Below are positions 8,695-17,778 of a stretch of DNA of 64,000 bases, piece by piece. The notes beneath the pieces are model-generated. The model saw only the letters and a program-made list of their open reading frames with translations. It ran no database searches and was not told where the DNA came from. Position numbers and translations under genes: made by a program. This stretch comes from Thauera carbonicopians (GTDB lineage: Bacteria > Pseudomonadota > Gammaproteobacteria > Burkholderiales > Rhodocyclaceae). Every line of letters starts with the position of its first letter. The stretch's first letter is position 1. The DNA lies in NCBI RefSeq assembly GCF_025699485.1, contig NZ_JANUXN010000010.1:82046-146045 (forward strand), in the 5' to 3' direction.

Positions 8695-9579
8695 TCAGGA
8701 AGAACGCCGGGTACGCGCCGTCGTCCATTGCACGGCGAAGACGCTGAGCAGCACGATCATCAGGCCCGCGAGGGCCATGCCGGTCATCGACTGCGAAAGC
8801 AGCATCCAGCCCAGCACCACTGCGGTAAGCGGGCTGAGCAAACCCAGCGATGCGACGGCCACTGTCGGCAAGCGCACGACGCCGCGGAAGAAGAGCACGT
8901 AGGCCAGCACCGCGCCTGCCAGGCTCAGATACGCATAGGCCACGCCTTGCGACAGCGACAGGGGCGGCAAGGGTGCATCGGCCAGCCAGGCCACCGGCAC
9001 GAGCATCAGTCCGCCGATCAGCAATTGCCAGCCGGTCAGCGCCAGCACCGGCATGTCCAGGCGCCAGCGTTGCGTCAGCCAGATGCCGGTCGCCATGCAT
9101 ACGGCGCCCGCCAGCGCGGCCGCGATTCCCACGGGTTCGAACACCGTCTGCGGCGACAGCAACAGCACGGCCATGCCCGCGATGCCTGCCACGGCCGACC
9201 ATAAGGTGACCTGTGCCGGAGACCGCTTGTCGGCCACCCAGGTCAATGCCATGACCACCAGCGGCTGGACGGAACCCAGCACCGCCGCAAGCCCGCCCGG
9301 CAAACGATAGGCCGCCACGAACAGCAATGCCTGGAAGATGCCGATGTTCAGTGCGCCCAGCACCAGCAGACGCCACCAGTCCCTGCGCACAGGCATCCGG
9401 CGCGTCAGCACGAGCAGCAGCAGGCCGGCAGGCAATGCCCGGATGAGCGCGGCGGTAAAGGGACGATCCGGCGGCAGAAACTCCGAGGTCACGATGTATG
9501 TCGATCCCCAGACAATGGGAGCGAGCGCGGTGACCATGACGTCGCGCCAGTAGTTGTTGTTCGAAGGGACGGTGGCCAT
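8695..9579 (-). CDS. EamA-family (DMT) transporter
   Basis: An inner-membrane permease of 294 residues with ten predicted helices in two EamA repeats. The stretches ALAPIVWGSTYIVTSEFLPP at the N-terminus and GLLSPLTAVVLGWMLL near the end are typical of drug/metabolite exporters of the RhaT/EamA type. I prefer the ATG at 9579 (MATVPSNNNYW) over an upstream TTG. It is divergent from a MarR gene, which suggests MarR-regulated efflux. The exported compound is unknown. Confidence 0.86.
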   Translation of the reverse strand: MATVPSNNNYWRDVMVTALAPIVWGSTYIVTSEFLPPDRPFTAALIRALPAGLLLLVLTRRMPVRRDWWRLLVLGALNIGIFQALLFVAAYRLPGGLAAVLGSVQPLVVMALTWVADKRSPAQVTLWSAVAGIAGMAVLLLSPQTVFEPVGIAAALAGAVCMATGIWLTQRWRLDMPVLALTGWQLLIGGLMLVPVAWLADAPLPPLSLSQGVAYAYLSLAGAVLAYVLFFRGVVRLPTVAVASLGLLSPLTAVVLGWMLLSQSMTGMALAGLMIVLLSVFAVQWTTARTRRSS

Positions 9580-9590
9580 GGCAGTTATCT

Positions 9591-9639
9591 TCAATTCGAG
9601 ATATATTGATTGTGCTCGCCATTTATCTTGAAATCAAGA
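9591..9639. promoter_or_regulatory. MarR operator candidate
   Basis: TCTTGA-AA-TCAAGA (9626-9639) is a perfect inverted repeat just upstream of the marR-type start. A second, looser palindrome TCAAT...ATTGA lies at 9591-9609 near the EamA start. Such short A/T-centred palindromes between divergent genes are typical MarR sites. Confidence 0.5.
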
Positions 9640-9642
9640 CAT

Positions 9643-10206
9643 ATGCACAGAACCAGCCAGCGACCAGCCGATGCAGTGGATGTCATCCTCGAACAGTGGG
9701 CGCAGGAGCGGCCCGATCTGGATGCCAGCCCGATGGGGCCTGCAGGACGCATCATGCGATGTGCGCTGCGGCTGCAACAGCGCGTGGAATCCGGACTGTC
9801 CCACTTCGACCTGAGCCTTTGGGAATTCGACATGCTTGCCGCGCTGCGGCGCGCCGGCGCGCCATACCGCTTGAGCCCGACCGAGCTGTTTTCCGCCTTG
9901 ATGGTGACTTCGGGCACGATGACCCATCGGCTCAAGAGCCTGGAAGCCAGAGGATGGATCGAGCGGGTACCCAACCAACAGGATGCACGCAGCATGCTCG
10001 TGCAGTTGAGCGACGAAGGACGGGCCTTGATCGACCGCGCGGTCGAGGTCCACGTCGACAACGAGCGCCGGCTTCTGTCCGCGCTGCCCCCGGCTGCGCT
10101 TGCCGAACTGGACGCCCACCTCTCCGCCTTGCTGCTGGCATTGGAAGCGCCTGCGGACAGCGGCGCATCCGGGAATCGCCTCCCTGCACCGCCTGATGCC
10201 ACATAA
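9643..10206 (+). CDS. MarR family transcriptional regulator
   Basis: A 187-residue winged-helix regulator. The core LSLWEFDMLAALRRAGAPYRLSPTELFSALMVTSGTMTHRLKSLEARGWIER is followed by the wing NQQDARSMLVQLSDEGRALID, the standard MarR DNA-binding module. I chose the ATG at 9643 because it immediately follows the palindromic operator; the longer upstream reading crosses it. It probably represses the divergent EamA exporter. It overlaps the start of the AraC-type gene by 11 bases. Confidence 0.87.
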   Translation: MHRTSQRPADAVDVILEQWAQERPDLDASPMGPAGRIMRCALRLQQRVESGLSHFDLSLWEFDMLAALRRAGAPYRLSPTELFSALMVTSGTMTHRLKSLEARGWIERVPNQQDARSMLVQLSDEGRALIDRAVEVHVDNERRLLSALPPAALAELDAHLSALLLALEAPADSGASGNRLPAPPDAT

Positions 10207-11014
10207 GAATCCAAGCCAGGCCTTCTGGCGCGACCCGGCCCTGCCCTTCGCCGAAAGCCGCCGCGCCTGCCGAAGCCGCGCCTGCTACAAAGCTCATCAC
10301 CATCCGAGCTTTTCCATCGGTGCGGTCGACGGTGGCCGCAGCGTCTTTACCGGCGCCGACGCCGGGCCGGTCGAGCTGTCCCCCGGCACGCTGGTGTTCG
10401 TGCCTGCTGAGCGCGTGCATGCCTGCAACCCTGCCGCCGACACGGCCTGGAGCTACCAGATGCTGCATCTGGATGCGAACTGGCTACGGGCCGTCCGCCA
10501 GGAGTACGCACATGCCAGCGCGATCGACGCCGAGCCGGTGCGCATCGTGACTTCCCCCGCGGCCTATGCACGTTTCTGCCGGCTCAATGACTTGCTGTTC
10601 TCCGACGCCGATGCACACGACAAAGAGGCGGCGTTGATCGAGTTCATCGGCGACTGCGACACCGAACAGGGTTTGCGCATCGACGCGCCGAACGTGCCCT
10701 CGCATCTGGCCGCGCAGATCCGACCGACACTGGATTGCCTGCGCGCTTCACCTTCTGCCAGCATCGCCCTGGACGTACTGGCACGCCTGGCGGGCATGAG
10801 CCGCTATCAGCTGATCCGCGCCTTCCGTGCAGTGACCGGCATGACCCCGCATGCCTGGCAATTGAACCTGCGCATCAACCTGGCCAGGGCGCAGATGCGG
10901 AAAGGTGACAGTCTCGCGGACGTGGCCCTGCGCCTCGGCTTCTCCGATCAAGCGCACTTCCAGCGGGTTTTCAAGGCACATGCGGGAGTGACGCCCGGCC
11001 GCTTCCGCAGCTAG
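10196..11014 (+). CDS. AraC family transcriptional regulator
   Basis: A 272-residue regulator. The N-terminal half looks like a cupin-type sensor (HHHPSFSIGAVDGG... PGTLVFVPAERVHACNP). The C-terminal half carries two helix-turn-helix motifs, IALDVLARLAGMSRYQLIRAFRAVTGMTPHAWQLNLR and DSLADVALRLGFSDQAHFQRVFKAHAGVTPGRFR. The chosen ATG at 10196 overlaps the marR-type stop by 11 bases. This layout (cupin-AraC next to a LysE exporter) is a common pairing in which the regulator activates the exporter gene. Confidence 0.87.
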   Translation: MPHKNPSQAFWRDPALPFAESRRACRSRACYKAHHHPSFSIGAVDGGRSVFTGADAGPVELSPGTLVFVPAERVHACNPAADTAWSYQMLHLDANWLRAVRQEYAHASAIDAEPVRIVTSPAAYARFCRLNDLLFSDADAHDKEAALIEFIGDCDTEQGLRIDAPNVPSHLAAQIRPTLDCLRASPSASIALDVLARLAGMSRYQLIRAFRAVTGMTPHAWQLNLRINLARAQMRKGDSLADVALRLGFSDQAHFQRVFKAHAGVTPGRFRS

Positions 11015-11093
11015 CGCCGCAGCTGCAATTTCCTTCAATACGGAACACCCTTCGGTCAGCACACTGCGCAAAAAACTCGCATGCGTGCCCTCG

Positions 11094-11735
11094 ATGGAGC
11101 AGTTCCTGATGATCGCCGCAGCGCATTTCCTCGCGCTGCTCTCGCCCGGCCCCGACTTCTTCCTGATTGCCCGGACCTCTTTGTCCGCCGGCTGGCGCAC
11201 CGCCGGCGGCGTGTGTCTGGGCATCGCACTGGCCAACGGCGTCTTCATCGCCGCCGCCTTCGCCGGCATGGCTGTGCTGCAGACGGGCAGTACCCTGTTC
11301 AGCGTCCTGCAACTGGCGGGGTGCGCCTGGCTGATCCATCTCGGCGTGCTGTTCGTGCGCCATGCCGGCAGCAGCACGCTCGAGGTCTCGGCACCAGGCA
11401 AGCACGCCGTGCCCGCTGCACGGCCTCTCACCGCCTGGTTCCGTGCCGCCGGCATGGGCTTCCTGTCAGGCATCCTCAATCCGAAGAACGCCCTGTTCTA
11501 CGCCAGCCTGGCGGCGATGCTGAGCGGCCCGCACGCCAGCGCCGGCTGGAAGACGATCTACGGCATCTGGATGTTCAGCGTGGTGCTGTCATGGGATGTG
11601 CTGGTTGCCATTCTGATCGGCAACCGGGGCGTGCTGCAGCGCTTCGAACGGGCGCTGCCCTGGCTGGAACGGATTTCCGGCGCCGTCCTGATCCTGCTCG
11701 CGCTGGGCGTGATCGCAGTCATGGCGTTCCGCTGA
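11094..11735 (+). CDS. LysE/RhtB family amino-acid exporter
   Basis: A 213-residue membrane protein with about six helices. The N-terminal LLSPGPDFFLIARTSLSAGWRTAGGVCLGIALAN is the LysE/RhtB signature, and GFLSGILNPKNALFYASL is the conserved central segment. It exports amino acids or derivatives in known relatives. I use the ATG at 11094; a GTG three codons upstream is also possible. It lies about 80 bases downstream of the AraC gene and is convergent with the next operon. Confidence 0.87.
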   Translation: MEQFLMIAAAHFLALLSPGPDFFLIARTSLSAGWRTAGGVCLGIALANGVFIAAAFAGMAVLQTGSTLFSVLQLAGCAWLIHLGVLFVRHAGSSTLEVSAPGKHAVPAARPLTAWFRAAGMGFLSGILNPKNALFYASLAAMLSGPHASAGWKTIYGIWMFSVVLSWDVLVAILIGNRGVLQRFERALPWLERISGAVLILLALGVIAVMAFR

Positions 11736-11768
11736 TGCGCGACGACTCCGGCGGGACGCCACCTGTTG

Positions 11769-12554
11769 TCAACGCATCACGAGGCCACCATCCACGAACA
11801 GCACCTGCCCGGTCATGAAGCCGCTGAGCTCCGAGGCCAGGAACAGCACCGGCCCGGCCACATCCTCGGGCCGCGCCAGACGCCTGAGCGGCGTGGCCGC
11901 CATCAGCGATTCGCGGAACGACTCGCGGGTGTTCTGCGTGCCCTGGGTAGGATAGACCAGGCCCGGCGCCACGCAGTTGACGCGGATGCCGACCGGCCCC
12001 AGTTCGCTGGCCAGATTGCGGCTGAAGGCCACCAGCGAGGCCTTGGCCGTGGTGTAGTCGTGGTAAGGCACGACCGGATGTTCGACGAGGTTGGTGGCGA
12101 TATTGACGATGCTGCCCCGCGCGCGCCGGCGCATATGCGGCAGCACCGCGCGGCAGACCTCGAAGGCCGCGCCCACGGCACCGTCGAACTGGGCCTGGTA
12201 ATCGCGCCAGTCCAGGTCGTCGAAGCGGCTGCGGCGTTCGGGGTCGAAGGCATAGGGCTTGAAGGCGTTGTTGACCACGATGTCGATCCCTCCGGCCTCG
12301 CGCGCGACCTCTTCGACCATGGCCTGTACGGCGGGCTCCGAACCGACGTCGGCCTTGACCGCCCAGGCATCGCCGCCGCCGGCCTGGCAGGCCACCACGG
12401 TCCGGGCTGCCGCCTCCTCGTTGGCCAGGTAGTTGACGGCCACCGTCGCCCCCTCGCGCGCAAACGCGGTGGCGATGGCCGCACCTATGCCGCGGCCCGC
12501 TCCGGTGACCAGCACCACCTTGCCGCGCAGGTTCAATCCAGATGCCTGGTCCAT
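11769..12554 (-). CDS. SDR family oxidoreductase (last gene of TPP-riboswitch operon)
   Basis: A 261-residue short-chain dehydrogenase/reductase. The NAD(P)-binding motif TGAGRGIG is at residues 17-24, the NNA motif in VVNNAF, and the catalytic Y-x-x-x-K in YHDYTTAK. The usual catalytic-serine segment (NISS) reads NIATN here, so the third catalytic residue deserves a check. It starts one base after the binding-protein stop, so it belongs to the operon led by the TPP riboswitch. In that context it could reduce the aldehyde made by the LuxC-like enzyme to an alcohol, which is an inference. Confidence 0.85.
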   Translation of the reverse strand: MDQASGLNLRGKVVLVTGAGRGIGAAIATAFAREGATVAVNYLANEEAAARTVVACQAGGGDAWAVKADVGSEPAVQAMVEEVAREAGGIDIVVNNAFKPYAFDPERRSRFDDLDWRDYQAQFDGAVGAAFEVCRAVLPHMRRRARGSIVNIATNLVEHPVVPYHDYTTAKASLVAFSRNLASELGPVGIRVNCVAPGLVYPTQGTQNTRESFRESLMAATPLRRLARPEDVAGPVLFLASELSGFMTGQVLFVDGGLVMR

Positions 12555-12555
12555 G

Positions 12556-13569
12556 TCAGGCCTCCGGCAGCAGGCTGGTATCGACCACTTCCGCCACCTC
12601 GATCCGGCGCTGCACCAGGCCGAGCGCGCGATAAGCGTCGGCCCCCTTCTGCAGCGCCTCCAGGTCGAAGCTGCCCAGGCCCTTGCCCTCCACCGCCGGC
12701 AGCGAGGCCGCGTTGCGCAGGCGGATCACGTCGAGGTTGATGTCGCGCTGCGTGCCGTCGATGGCGTACTTGCCGGCCAGCGTCGCGGCTTCCTCGGGGT
12801 TGGCGATCATCCAGGCGGCGCTGTCGCGGTAGCCCTTCAGGAAGGCCTTGAGCAGCTCCGGCTGCTGGCGCAGCGTGTCCTCGCGCACCACGAACATGTC
12901 GCTGGAAATGTTCAGGTGGTCGCGCACGTGCATCACGTCGACCTCGCCGATACCCTTGCGCAGGCCCACGGCCAGGCCGGTGTCGGTGGCGGCCGTGGCA
13001 TCGACCTGGCCCTGCATCAGCGGCGCGAAGTTCAGCAGGCCGGTGACGACGATGCTCACGTCGGACTCCTTCAGGCCGGCCTGGTGCAGCATCACCAGCA
13101 GGTTCAGGCGCGTGCCGCTGGACAGGCTGTAGACGCCGATCTTCTTGCCCTTGAGATCGGCCGGCGTGTGGATGCCCGCCGACTTGAGCGAGACCACGTT
13201 GAATACGTTCTGCGGATAGATATCGTAGATGGCGACCAGCTTCTCGCCCTTGTCCAGCGCCATGAAGAAAGAGCCGGGGTCAGTGAAGGCCACGTCGGCC
13301 TGGCCGCTGAGCAGGTTGCGGATGGCATCGCCGCCGCCCGCGCCGGGCAGATAGGCGAGTTCCACGCCCTGGGCCTTGAAGAAGCCCTTGGCGGGCTCGG
13401 CGAGGATGTTGGTGATCTCGCTGATCGGCTTGCTCCAGCCCGCCAGGCGGATCCTGCCCTGGACCGGGGCGGCCGAACCGACGCCGGCAAGCATCAGGCC
13501 GGCGAGGCCTGCAGTGGCACCGAGCAGGCGGCGGCGGGAGATGAACGGAAGCTGGATCGGTGTATGCAT
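12556..13569 (-). CDS. ABC transporter substrate-binding protein (SsuA/THI5-like), Tat signal
   Basis: A 337-residue periplasmic binding protein of the NMT1/SsuA fold. The N-terminus carries a twin-arginine signal (SRRRLLGATAGLAGLMLAG). ITNILAEPAKGFFKAQGVELAYLPGAGGGDAI and DVAFTDPGSFF are typical of taurine/nitrate/pyrimidine-precursor binders. Its operon is led by a TPP riboswitch, which makes a thiamin-related ligand likely. The CCCFC motif of THI5/ThiY pyrimidine-precursor proteins is absent, so the ligand may not be the classical one. Confidence 0.85.
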   Translation of the reverse strand: MHTPIQLPFISRRRLLGATAGLAGLMLAGVGSAAPVQGRIRLAGWSKPISEITNILAEPAKGFFKAQGVELAYLPGAGGGDAIRNLLSGQADVAFTDPGSFFMALDKGEKLVAIYDIYPQNVFNVVSLKSAGIHTPADLKGKKIGVYSLSSGTRLNLLVMLHQAGLKESDVSIVVTGLLNFAPLMQGQVDATAATDTGLAVGLRKGIGEVDVMHVRDHLNISSDMFVVREDTLRQQPELLKAFLKGYRDSAAWMIANPEEAATLAGKYAIDGTQRDINLDVIRLRNAASLPAVEGKGLGSFDLEALQKGADAYRALGLVQRRIEVAEVVDTSLLPEA

Positions 13570-13587
13570 GGCAGTTGCCTGTGGCAG

Positions 13588-14400
13588 TCAGGAGTTGCCG
13601 CGTGAACGCGGAGGGAACGTAGCGGACAGGGACGAAGCGGGAAAGGCGTGGGCGCGCAGCAGCCTGCGCTCCAGCAGAAGGCAGCCCTGGTACAGCAGCA
13701 GGCCGATGACGGCGATGAGCACCAGCGCCGCGAACATCAGGGTGGTGTCCATCATCCCTTGGGCAGCGATGACCACGGCGCCCAGGCCCTGGCTCGAACC
13801 CATGAACTCCGCCACGACGACACCGACCAGGGCCAGCACCACGGCCACGCGCAGCCCGGCGAGGATGGCGGGCAAGCCCATGGGCAGCTTCAGCCGCAGC
13901 AGCGTCTGCAGCCGCGTGGCGCCCAGCATGCGAAACAGCTGCAGCCGCTGCGCATCGGCCTGGCGCAGGCCGGCCAGCGTGTTCTCCATCAGCGGAAAAA
14001 AGCAGATCAGCGCCGTGATCAGCACCGTGGGCAGCAAACCGAAGCCGAACCACAGCACGAACAGCGGCGCCAGCGCCAACTTCGGCACGACCTGGCTGAC
14101 CACCACATAGGGCTTGAGCACACGCTCCAGCAATTCGGATTCGGCCAGCGCCATGCCGGCGAGCAGCCCCACGATGCTGCCGGCCGCCAGCCCGAGGAAC
14201 AGGGCCTGCAGCGTCGCCCAGATATGCGGCCAGAAATAGCCCGAGGCCAGGCCCGACCACAAAGCCTGCGCCACCGCCGAAGGCGCCGGCAGCACCAGCG
14301 CCGACAGTCCCCATTGCCGCACCAGCAGCTCCCACAGGCCCAGCAGGACCAGGAACAGTGCGGCCGCCATCAGCCGTGCCTGCATCGGCGTCGGGTTCAT
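13588..14400 (-). CDS. ABC transporter permease (SsuC/ThiX-like)
   Basis: A 270-residue inner-membrane permease with about six helices. The cytoplasmic EAA loop is visible as MLGATRLQTLLRLKLPMGLPAILAGLRVAVVLALVGVV, and QVVPKLALAPLFVLWFGFG is the family hallmark. It overlaps the stop of the ATPase gene by four bases and sits in the TPP-riboswitch operon with its ATPase and binding protein. It probably imports a thiamin precursor or degradation product. Confidence 0.87.
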   Translation of the reverse strand: MNPTPMQARLMAAALFLVLLGLWELLVRQWGLSALVLPAPSAVAQALWSGLASGYFWPHIWATLQALFLGLAAGSIVGLLAGMALAESELLERVLKPYVVVSQVVPKLALAPLFVLWFGFGLLPTVLITALICFFPLMENTLAGLRQADAQRLQLFRMLGATRLQTLLRLKLPMGLPAILAGLRVAVVLALVGVVVAEFMGSSQGLGAVVIAAQGMMDTTLMFAALVLIAVIGLLLYQGCLLLERRLLRAHAFPASSLSATFPPRSRGNS

Positions 14401-15164
14401 GTGCCGGCCCCGTCCATGGCAGCGCGCACGCGGGCGCAGTAGTCGTTGAAAGCCGGGCCGTGGCGCATGGCCTGCGTGCGCGGCAGGGGCAGCGTGATCG
14501 TCCAGTTTTCCACGATGCGCCCGCCGTGCATCAGCGCGATGCGGTCGCCCAGATAGACGGCCTCGTTGATGTCGTGGGTGACGAACAGCACCGTCGTGCC
14601 GCGCTCGCGGCAGGTGCGCAGCAGATCGTCCTGCAGTTCGGCGCGCGTGATCGCGTCCAGCGCCGCAAACGGCTCGTCGAGCAGCAGCAGCGGCGGTTCG
14701 AGGACCAGCGCCCGCGCGAGCGCCACGCGGCTCTGCTGGCCGCCCGAGAGCTGGCGCGGGTGGTGCGGTGCATGACTTGCCAACCCGAGTTGATCCAACA
14801 GTTGCAGCGCACGCTGCTGATCCTGCGGCGTGGGTCGGCGCTGCAGCGACACGGGCAGCAGCACGTTGTCCAGCACGCTCAGCCAGTCCAGCAGCGTGGG
14901 CGCCTGGAACATGAAGCCCACCTGCGGCCCGGGTGCCGCCAGCTCGCCGCCGCGGAGCACGATGCGCCCCGCCTGCGGCCTCAGCAGACCCGCAGCCAGC
15001 TTGAGCAGCGTGGTCTTGCCGCAGCCGCTGCGACCCAGCAGGCAGTGGAACTCGCCGGCCTGCATGCGCCAGTCCACGCCATCGACCACCGGGGCGCGGC
15101 CCGGATAGGTGAACACCACCTTTTCGATATCCAGAAATGCCACGGTCGCGCCTTCAGTCCGCAT
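14397..15164 (-). CDS. ABC transporter ATP-binding protein (SsuB/ThiZ-like)
   Basis: A 255-residue ATPase with Walker A GRSGCGKTT, signature LSGGQQSRVALARAL, Walker B LLLLDEPFAALD and H-loop FVTHDINEAVYLGD. It closely fits the SsuB/TauB/ThiZ group that powers uptake of sulfonates, taurine or pyrimidine precursors. Its start overlaps the LuxC-like gene by 11 bases. Transcription would be governed by the TPP riboswitch four genes' length upstream. Confidence 0.87.
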   Translation of the reverse strand: MRTEGATVAFLDIEKVVFTYPGRAPVVDGVDWRMQAGEFHCLLGRSGCGKTTLLKLAAGLLRPQAGRIVLRGGELAAPGPQVGFMFQAPTLLDWLSVLDNVLLPVSLQRRPTPQDQQRALQLLDQLGLASHAPHHPRQLSGGQQSRVALARALVLEPPLLLLDEPFAALDAITRAELQDDLLRTCRERGTTVLFVTHDINEAVYLGDRIALMHGGRIVENWTITLPLPRTQAMRHGPAFNDYCARVRAAMDGAGT

Positions 15165-16635
15165 ACGGGGCGAAAGGCTGCGCCGCCGCCTCGGCCGATT
15201 GCTCGATCTCGGTCATGCGCACCAGGTCGATCAGGTTGAAGCGCCCGTCGTGGTGCCAGCCGGCCTCGGGCATGCTCATGGCGCCGATGGCGCAGATGCG
15301 CGTGACACCGGCCGCGCCCAGCAGGCCGGCCAGCCGGTACAGCTCCTCGGGCGAGGCCGCGATGCCTGCCGTCTGCAGGAAGACGCGCTGCGCCGAAACC
15401 ACCGGCACCACATCGTCGAGGCGATCCACGCCGACCACGCTTATCGTGCGGTACAGCGCAGTCGGCGCCAGCGCTTGCAGGCTGTCGCCGTAGGCCACGC
15501 TCCAGGGCGCATCCACAGGCCCGATCAGCTCCTGATCGCCGCTGCCCCACTCCACGGCCTGCTGCCATCTGGCAACGGCAGCGCCCTCCTCCAGCTCCAG
15601 CGGCCGACGCGCAAAGCGCTGCTGCAGATTGACCAGCTCGGCCGCGAGGTAGTCGGCGAAGGCGCGCGGCGGCACCGGCGCGCCGCGCTCCACGTAGAAC
15701 ACATGGGGCGAGTAGCAGCCCTGCTGGTCGTAGCGCATCACGTCCCAGGCCGCCAGCCGCGCGACGGCGGGCGCCTTGAGCGTATCGAGCGCGGACGCGC
15801 CGACCAGGCCGAAGCCCAGCTTGTGGCCGTGCGGCAGAAAGCGCGTGGTCACGGGCAGGCGTTGGCGCAGCGCAGCCAGCGTGTCGTTGCCGCCATAGGC
15901 CAGCACCGTGTCGGCCTGTCCATAGAGCGCGGCCGCACCCTCGGCGCCCAGACCGGCATCGCCGCCCGCCCCGCTCCACCACACGACTGCCAGGCATTCC
16001 GCCAGCGGCGGATGAACCTCAGCCAGCAGCCGCGCGAACCAGCCGGCGAACAGAGGTTCGGCACTGGCCAGCTTGCCGATGCTCGGGGCCTTGACCAGCA
16101 GGCCGCAGACCAGACTCCACAGCGATAGCGCAGGCACGTTGCCGGCCCAGACATGCACCAGCAGATCGGGGCCGAAGGCGCGCACCGCGCCGCCCTTGGG
16201 TACGGGCTGGAAACCGTCGAGCACGGCGGGGTTGGCAAAGTCCTCGGCCACGAAGCGGCGCAGTTGCGCGGCGCGGAAGGTCTTGAAAAAGCCCGTCAGC
16301 CCCAGTCTCACCATGTCCGCGTCGTAGCCGCTGACCACCGGCAGCCAGGCCTCGGCCTCGCGGCGGAAAGGATCGCTGCGGTCGAGCAGGCGGGCAATGA
16401 CACGGTCGATCGCGTCGATGATCCCGGCCACCGGCATCGCGCGCAGATGGCGGTCCGCAGCCTCGCGCACCCGCTGCGCCAGCGCCTGCATCTGTGCGGC
16501 CGTCAGCACCGGTACGGATACTTCGAGCCTCAGGCCCTCAGGTTCGGCACCATGCTCGAAAGGCAGCACATGCCACTGCACCTCGTCGTCGCGCAGGCCG
16601 GGCAGCCAGCCCGCCGTGATCCGTTCGACCTTCAT
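15154..16635 (-). CDS. LuxC-like acyl-CoA/acyl reductase
   Basis: A 493-residue protein of the LuxC family (aldehyde-dehydrogenase fold) that reduces an activated acyl group with NADPH to an aldehyde. The catalytic cysteine lies in DQQGCYSPHVF; LLVHVWAGNVPALSLWSLVCGLLVKAPSIGK forms the nucleotide-binding part. Its ATG overlaps the LuxE-like stop (ATGA). Pairing with LuxE is known from bioluminescence fatty-acid reductase, but no luxAB is nearby. The TPP riboswitch and thiamin-type transporter instead suggest a carboxylated thiamin-related substrate (inference). Confidence 0.85.
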   Translation of the reverse strand: MKVERITAGWLPGLRDDEVQWHVLPFEHGAEPEGLRLEVSVPVLTAAQMQALAQRVREAADRHLRAMPVAGIIDAIDRVIARLLDRSDPFRREAEAWLPVVSGYDADMVRLGLTGFFKTFRAAQLRRFVAEDFANPAVLDGFQPVPKGGAVRAFGPDLLVHVWAGNVPALSLWSLVCGLLVKAPSIGKLASAEPLFAGWFARLLAEVHPPLAECLAVVWWSGAGGDAGLGAEGAAALYGQADTVLAYGGNDTLAALRQRLPVTTRFLPHGHKLGFGLVGASALDTLKAPAVARLAAWDVMRYDQQGCYSPHVFYVERGAPVPPRAFADYLAAELVNLQQRFARRPLELEEGAAVARWQQAVEWGSGDQELIGPVDAPWSVAYGDSLQALAPTALYRTISVVGVDRLDDVVPVVSAQRVFLQTAGIAASPEELYRLAGLLGAAGVTRICAIGAMSMPEAGWHHDGRFNLIDLVRMTEIEQSAEAAAQPFAPYAD

Positions 16636-17714
16636 GCAGCCGCAGCCTTGACGAATTCCTCGACCGCCAGCGAGCAGCCCTTGGCCGCCGCGCCCTCGGC
16701 CCGCCCCAGCAGCAGAAAACCGCCCTCGGCCCACAGGCCCACGTCCTCGGTCAGGATGGTCGTGACCGAGTTGTAGTTGGCCAGATCGCAGTGCACGAGA
16801 ATGCCGCGCTCGCCGGGCACCACACTGCGGCCCGTGACCGGCTCGACCAGGCGCGAACGGATCCAGTGCGGCCCCGACTTGACCGAGGGCAGCACGGCAT
16901 TGCCGTCGTCGTAGAACTGCGTGCTCAGCTCCGTCATGCCGTACATGTTGACGCAGTGCGTGCGCGGCACGCCCAGCAGCTCTTCCAGGCCGGCGTAGAA
17001 ATCCTCCAGCGGCAGCTCGCGCGACTGGCCCTTGTAGCCGCCGGTATCGAGGATGCGGCTGCCCGCCGGCAGGCGGAAGCTGCGCCCTTCGGCACGCAGC
17101 GCATCCATCACATGCACCAGGCTGAAGCTGGCGCCCAGCAGCGCATAGGGCTGGCCCGTCCGCTCGGCCTGCTCCAGCGCGGCGCACAGGCCGGGCAGAT
17201 CCAGGCCCTCGGGCGTCAGGAAATAGCGGCTGTCCGCGGTGCCGAACCCGGACTTCGCCAGCGCCAGGTAATGCGCGAGCGACGAATTGGGCATGGCCTG
17301 CTCGTCGGGAAACAGGATGCCCATGGGCATGTGCCCTGCCCCGCCCATGAAGCGCCGCGCGAAGTTGCGCGTCATCGACAGATCATAGACGTCGAGCCTG
17401 GGATGGAAATGCCGCCCGCGCGCCGCGCGGCCGGTGGTGCCGCTGGTCATGAACACGCGCTCGCCGGGCAAGGCCGGCTCGCTGCGCAGCTCCATGGCCT
17501 TGAACGCATCGATCGGAACGGCCGGGATGTCGCTCCAGGTCTTGACCTTGCGCAGCGTGGCGCCGCGCCGCTGGCAAAAGCTGCGGAACGGCGCGTTGGA
17601 TTCGTACTGGTAGGCGAACAGCCGCAGCGCGAGTTGGTCGAACTGCTCATCGGTGCAGCCATCCATCGCGATGAAAGCGAGCAGATCTGCAAGCAGCGGA
17701 GCGGCCTTGTCCAT
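16632..17714 (-). CDS. LuxE-like acyl-protein synthetase (acyl-activating enzyme)
   Basis: A 360-residue LuxE-family ligase that in known systems activates a carboxylate with ATP and hands the acyl group to LuxC. The adenylate-binding motif is FMTSGTTGRAARGRH, with the later motif NMYGMTELSTQFYDD. GASFSLVHV contains a candidate acyl-accepting serine. The start MDKAAPLLADLL is preceded by AAGGAAA and lies about 65 bases downstream of a TPP riboswitch, making it the first gene of the operon. A longer start would run into the riboswitch expression platform. Confidence 0.85.
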   Translation of the reverse strand: MDKAAPLLADLLAFIAMDGCTDEQFDQLALRLFAYQYESNAPFRSFCQRRGATLRKVKTWSDIPAVPIDAFKAMELRSEPALPGERVFMTSGTTGRAARGRHFHPRLDVYDLSMTRNFARRFMGGAGHMPMGILFPDEQAMPNSSLAHYLALAKSGFGTADSRYFLTPEGLDLPGLCAALEQAERTGQPYALLGASFSLVHVMDALRAEGRSFRLPAGSRILDTGGYKGQSRELPLEDFYAGLEELLGVPRTHCVNMYGMTELSTQFYDDGNAVLPSVKSGPHWIRSRLVEPVTGRSVVPGERGILVHCDLANYNSVTTILTEDVGLWAEGGFLLLGRAEGAAAKGCSLAVEEFVKAAAA

Positions 17715-17778
17715 GGAGTTTCCTTCGAGAGCGGGGAAATGATGCTCCGAGGAAAGCCGCGCGCACTGCATCAGGGCC

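Noticed and set aside
15154..17714. Bioluminescence operon
   Set aside because: LuxC- and LuxE-like genes are present but no luxA, luxB or luxD; the TPP riboswitch and ABC genes point to another role. The luciferase-like domain at 34.7 kb belongs to the PKS.
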